Shown here: piece by piece, positions 61,398 through 64,000 of the stretch
Layout of the letters: each line of letters opens with the position of its first letter
How positions within the stretch are numbered: the first letter of the stretch is position 1
NCBI RefSeq assembly: GCF_900115015.1
Contig: NZ_FOUZ01000013.1
Span: 38,205-102,204 of the forward strand
Reading direction: 5' to 3'
DNA length: 64,000 bases
Source of the DNA: Algoriella xinjiangensis
GTDB lineage: Bacteria > Bacteroidota > Bacteroidia > Flavobacteriales > Weeksellaceae
Made by a program: the position numbers and the translations under genes
The notes under the pieces: generated by a model
The model's database searches: none
Seen by the model: the letters and a program-made list of their open reading frames with translations, nothing else
Told to the model about the DNA's origin: nothing

Positions 61398-63218
61398 TTA
61401 TAATTCTAAATTCTGAATAAAAGTGGCTAAATCAACATCTTTGTCTAAGCCCATTTTTTGCTTCATACGGTATTTTGTCATTCGAACAGTTTTTGGTTCA
61501 ACTTTCAAAATATTTGCAATTTGTTGGTTGTCCATATTCAAATAAATATAAGCAGCGTATTTTAAATCTTGGTTAGATAATTTATTGACAGAAGATTCGT
61601 TTAGTCGCTTAAAAAAGTTAGGATGAACATCTTGTACAAGATTTTGAACCTCGTTAAAATCATCATCTGTTAATTTTTCATCTTTTAGAATTCGATCAAT
61701 ATTAACGTGTTTATCTTCTTTTATTTTTTCCTTTAATTCGTTAATAAAAGATGTTTTATGATTTAGTTGTAATGATGTTGCCAAAGCTTGTTTTTGCAAT
61801 TGCTCTTGTTGTAAAGCCAATAATTCTTGCTCTACTTTTAGGCGCGCTTTTTCTTCTTGCTCGAGCTGTAAAGTTAATTGAGTTTCATTTTTTTCAGCTT
61901 CTAATAAATCTGTTTTTTGCTTATTTAATTTTTGTCTGTAACGAATTAAATAAATAAGAAAAACTACACCAGCCAGCGCCAATGCAATAATTCCAATATA
62001 AAGTAAGCGTTGTTTTGTATAAATACTATTTTTTTCTTCGAGCTGTTTTATTTGCTGATTTTTTTGCTCAGTGTTATAATATGCTTCTAAAAATTTCTTC
62101 TTATTATCCAATAATTGCTCATAAGATTGTTTTGTGTATTTTAAAGTTTCTTCGCTAAATTTTAGTGCTTCAGCAGTTTTATTTTGTTTTTTATAGAGAT
62201 TAGAAATTGCACTTGTAATATAACTTAGTGCATATAATTTGTTGATATTTTCCTTATTTTTAGCTAATTCGTATGATTTTAGATAATATTCTTCTGCTAA
62301 ATCATTATTATTTTGATTTTCTTGTATTTCTGCAAAAGTGGCATAACAAATTAACAAAGAACTATGATCATTTGTTTCATTTGCTACTTCAATTGCTTTT
62401 TTAAGATAATCTTCTGCAATTTTAAACTTTTCTTGTTTTGAATAATTTTTATACGGATATGTATTTACCAACGAAGCCATGTTGTTGTAAGCAGTTGCTA
62501 TTGCTTTCTTAGGCAATGTTTTTACATTGTTTTCATTAATGTAGCTTAATGTTAACTCTGCATATTTGAATATATTTTTTAAATCCTCGTCATTTTTAGT
62601 TTTCTCATAAGCACTGATATACATTAGCGTAGCTTCTGTATACGCACCTAAAAGTTGCAATGGTTCTTTTTGCTGTTGTGCATGTGATACTGCTTCAAGC
62701 ACATAATTTTTATATTCTTCTGAGTAAACATTTGTTCGGGAGTGAGTTAAACTCATTAATGAATAAAGCCTTGATTTAAGTAAATGTTCGTCAGGAAATT
62801 TTTTAAGGATATTTAAAGCTTTATTAGAATATGAAATCGTTTTGTCATACAATTGATTAATAAGATAAATTTTTGCAAATGCGTGTAAAGTATAGGCATC
62901 ATCTAATTTATCTGGTGTTTTATCCGAAATTTCTTTTGCTAAACTTGAATAATAGAATGCTTTCTCAAAATCTTTTTTATTACTGTAGACATTTACATAC
63001 GAGCCATAAATCATAACTGTATTAAGAGAATTGCTCTTGTTTTTTTTGTACAAAGCATCCAATTCTTTTAGTGCTTCATCATATTTTCCATCAATTGTAT
63101 TCTTTTCTACATTGGATAATGCAGTTTTTAAATCAGTTTGTGCAGAAATTTTTACTGTAAATGATATAAAAACAATTACAAAAAGGAAAACATTTTTATT
63201 TAAAAGCTTTTTTAACAT
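61398..63218 (-). CDS. TPR protein with membrane helix and LuxR-like C-terminal HTH, copy B
   Basis: 606 residues from ATG 63218 (MLKKLLNKNVFLFVIVFISF); a TTG at 63227 is dismissed. Signal sequence, TPR-like helices, membrane helix near 405-427, coiled coil and HTH. The region from the membrane helix to the end is very like copy A (identical runs such as KQKTDLLEAEK and ELLALQQEQLQKQAL), while the TPR half is strongly diverged, as if the output half is under constraint and the sensor half varies. The upstream region carries three phased TGTAGAC repeats that may bind a regulator. Confidence 0.88.
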   Translation of the reverse strand: MLKKLLNKNVFLFVIVFISFTVKISAQTDLKTALSNVEKNTIDGKYDEALKELDALYKKNKSNSLNTVMIYGSYVNVYSNKKDFEKAFYYSSLAKEISDKTPDKLDDAYTLHAFAKIYLINQLYDKTISYSNKALNILKKFPDEHLLKSRLYSLMSLTHSRTNVYSEEYKNYVLEAVSHAQQQKEPLQLLGAYTEATLMYISAYEKTKNDEDLKNIFKYAELTLSYINENNVKTLPKKAIATAYNNMASLVNTYPYKNYSKQEKFKIAEDYLKKAIEVANETNDHSSLLICYATFAEIQENQNNNDLAEEYYLKSYELAKNKENINKLYALSYITSAISNLYKKQNKTAEALKFSEETLKYTKQSYEQLLDNKKKFLEAYYNTEQKNQQIKQLEEKNSIYTKQRLLYIGIIALALAGVVFLIYLIRYRQKLNKQKTDLLEAEKNETQLTLQLEQEEKARLKVEQELLALQQEQLQKQALATSLQLNHKTSFINELKEKIKEDKHVNIDRILKDEKLTDDDFNEVQNLVQDVHPNFFKRLNESSVNKLSNQDLKYAAYIYLNMDNQQIANILKVEPKTVRMTKYRMKQKMGLDKDVDLATFIQNLEL

Positions 63219-63266
63219 TAAAAACAAAGATTTAGATTATACGGTAACTGGTTGTTTATTAGAGTG

Positions 63267-63327
63267 TAAAGTTAATGTAAAAATAGTTGTAGACAATATG
63301 TAGACGGTTATTTTTTTGCTGTAGACA
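63267..63327 (-). promoter_or_regulatory. -7-like box and phased repeats before TPR copy B
   Basis: A minus-strand TAACTTTA at 63267-63274 is one base off the -7 consensus, and TGTAGACA (63288-63295), TGTAGACG (63299-63306) and TGTAGACA (63320-63327) lie upstream at spacings of 11 and 21 bases. Confidence 0.45.
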
Positions 63328-63483
63328 CTATGAAACGCGCTTTTTTTGGTATAAAACAAAAACTACCATTTCTTTGTAACAGATTAATAAACCAATAATA
63401 ATCTAAACCTATTTAAAAGTTTACCGACTAAACCTAAACCAATTGATTGTTTTAAATCAATCATCTTCTATTACCAAACCTAA

Positions 63484-63521
63484 AAAAAACCTTCAGCATA
63501 CCAACTAGAAGGTTTTTTTGT
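63484..63521 (-). terminator. terminator of the GNAT gene
   Basis: Stem AAACCTTC / GAAGGTTT around 13 bases, T-run on the minus strand; a weak but plausible terminator. Confidence 0.65.
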
Positions 63522-63538
63522 GCCTAATAATTTCAGCA

Positions 63539-63820
63539 TTATTCTAAGAAATCGCCTAATTCAGGATGTTTTTCAAATTCTTTTACTACAAAAGGGCAAA
63601 TCGGAAAAATCTTTACATCATTTTGTCTAGCAAAGTTAATCAATTGTTCAAATAAATTTTCTCCTAAATGTTGACCTCTATACTTTTCGTCTACAAAAGT
63701 TCCCGTTGCATTAAGGTTTCCATTACTATTCCATTCATATTTTATAAAACCAGCTGGTTCTTCGTTTTCATATAAAGTAAAACGTCCCTCTTTTCCGCTT
63801 TCTGTCTGTCTAATTTCCAT
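63539..63820 (-). CDS. small GNAT-fold acetyltransferase (YjdJ type)
   Basis: 93 residues: compact GNAT fold with the acetyl-CoA loop FVDEKYRGQHLGENLFEQLI (RGQHLG matches the R-G-x-G-x-G/A pattern) and the end ICPFVVKEFEKHPELGDFL, the signature of the short YjdJ/GNAT_2 family. The conserved CPFV-x2-EF part follows the Cys that is active in some members. Substrate unknown. Alone on its strand. Confidence 0.9.
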   Translation of the reverse strand: MEIRQTESGKEGRFTLYENEEPAGFIKYEWNSNGNLNATGTFVDEKYRGQHLGENLFEQLINFARQNDVKIFPICPFVVKEFEKHPELGDFLE

Positions 63821-63973
63821 TGTTTTTTATTTTAGAGTTGTTTGATTTTATAGTATTGAGAGATTAAGTTACTCAACTTCAGTTTAAGTTTTATTTAAAA
63901 ATTTGTTAATCAATAGCGTCCTAAACGTTTAAAAAAAGTTCAAAAAAAGAGGGTTGAATTTTGTATCTCAAAT

Positions 63974-63981
63974 TATCTTTG
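63974..63981 (+). promoter_or_regulatory. -7 element for a gene beyond the window
   Basis: TATCTTTG with a TTG 17 bases upstream (63954-63956). The start codon would lie past the end of the window. Confidence 0.4.
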
Positions 63982-64000
63982 AGTTGCAAAACAAAAACTC

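Larger units (their letters stand above)
63219..63538. other. intergenic region upstream of the TPR gene
   Basis: About 320 bases between divergent-to-convergent neighbours. It holds a minus-strand TAACTTTA -7-like box at 63267-63274, the three TGTAGAC repeats (63288-63327), a run of mononucleotides, and the GNAT terminator at 63484-63521. I see no further gene; 63340-63480 shows nothing recognisable. Confidence 0.6.

Overview
The window is AT-rich and reads as chromosomal DNA of a member of the Flavobacteriales (Bacteroidota), probably Flavobacteriaceae/Weeksellaceae. The evidence is the gene families (PorG, GldD, GH92, OlsF-type acyltransferase, a glycosylasparaginase of the type known from Elizabethkingia/Flavobacterium meningosepticum), the absence of Shine-Dalgarno sequences (starts are preceded by A-rich tracts) and the repeated TAnnTTTG -7 promoter element typical of the Bacteroidota primary sigma factor. 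I cannot name the species. No phage, insertion sequence, CRISPR array, rRNA or origin is visible, and most of the window is ordinary core genome.

Layout. 1-6.9 kb: envelope operon (CBS protein, nadK, porG, uppS, bamA, two Skp/OmpH chaperones). 6.9-9.7 kb: rfbD, serS and a small Ala-rich repeat lipoprotein. 9.7-15.5 kb: a minus-strand unit glycosylasparaginase-cutC-holB divergent from a large GH92 mannosidase. 15.5-19.8 kb: Fur-family regulator with a zinc-type P1B ATPase, a tyrosine phosphatase and a siderophore-interacting reductase. 19.8-25.6 kb: RNase G, a 30-residue basic protein, HU, mutY, ssb, gldD, rseP. 25.6-31.3 kb: two identical tRNA-Asn genes, meaB, a membrane-tethered AraC-type protein, feoA-feoB-feoB-associated protein, rplU-rpmA. 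31.3-39 kb: thiL, a thioesterase, two UspA paralogues, an HI0933-type flavoprotein, a FadL porin with an SGNH lipoprotein. 39-45.2 kb: fbp, lysC, olsF, a second Ala-rich lipoprotein, argH. 45.2-52.4 kb: two different aconitases flanking an AhpD-like protein and a Crp/Fnr regulator, then tRNA-Phe. 52.6-59.5 kb: outer-membrane protein, lptC, ppiD, purE-purK, an exo/endonuclease-phosphatase. 59.5-64 kb: two tandem TPR-membrane-HTH regulators and a small GNAT protein.

How it works together. The first operon and the lptC/ppiD group serve outer-membrane biogenesis. porG and gldD point to type IX secretion and possibly gliding. Fur-like/P-ATPase, siderophore reductase and Feo form scattered metal homeostasis units, some with visible operator-like repeats. 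Glycosylasparaginase and the GH92 enzyme together suggest breakdown of high-mannose N-glycoproteins.

No complete unknown system is evident. The points most worth a second look are: the tandem TPR-TM-HTH pair with helically phased TGTAGAC repeats upstream; the two Lpp-like VDSAAA-repeat lipoproteins that both end in lysine; the 30-residue ribosomal-protein-like peptide; a perfect 24-bp palindrome about 41 bp upstream of the predicted start of the AhpD-like gene and next to a Crp/Fnr gene; the structured leader of acnB; and the operator-like repeat centred on the -33 box of the metal ATPase gene.
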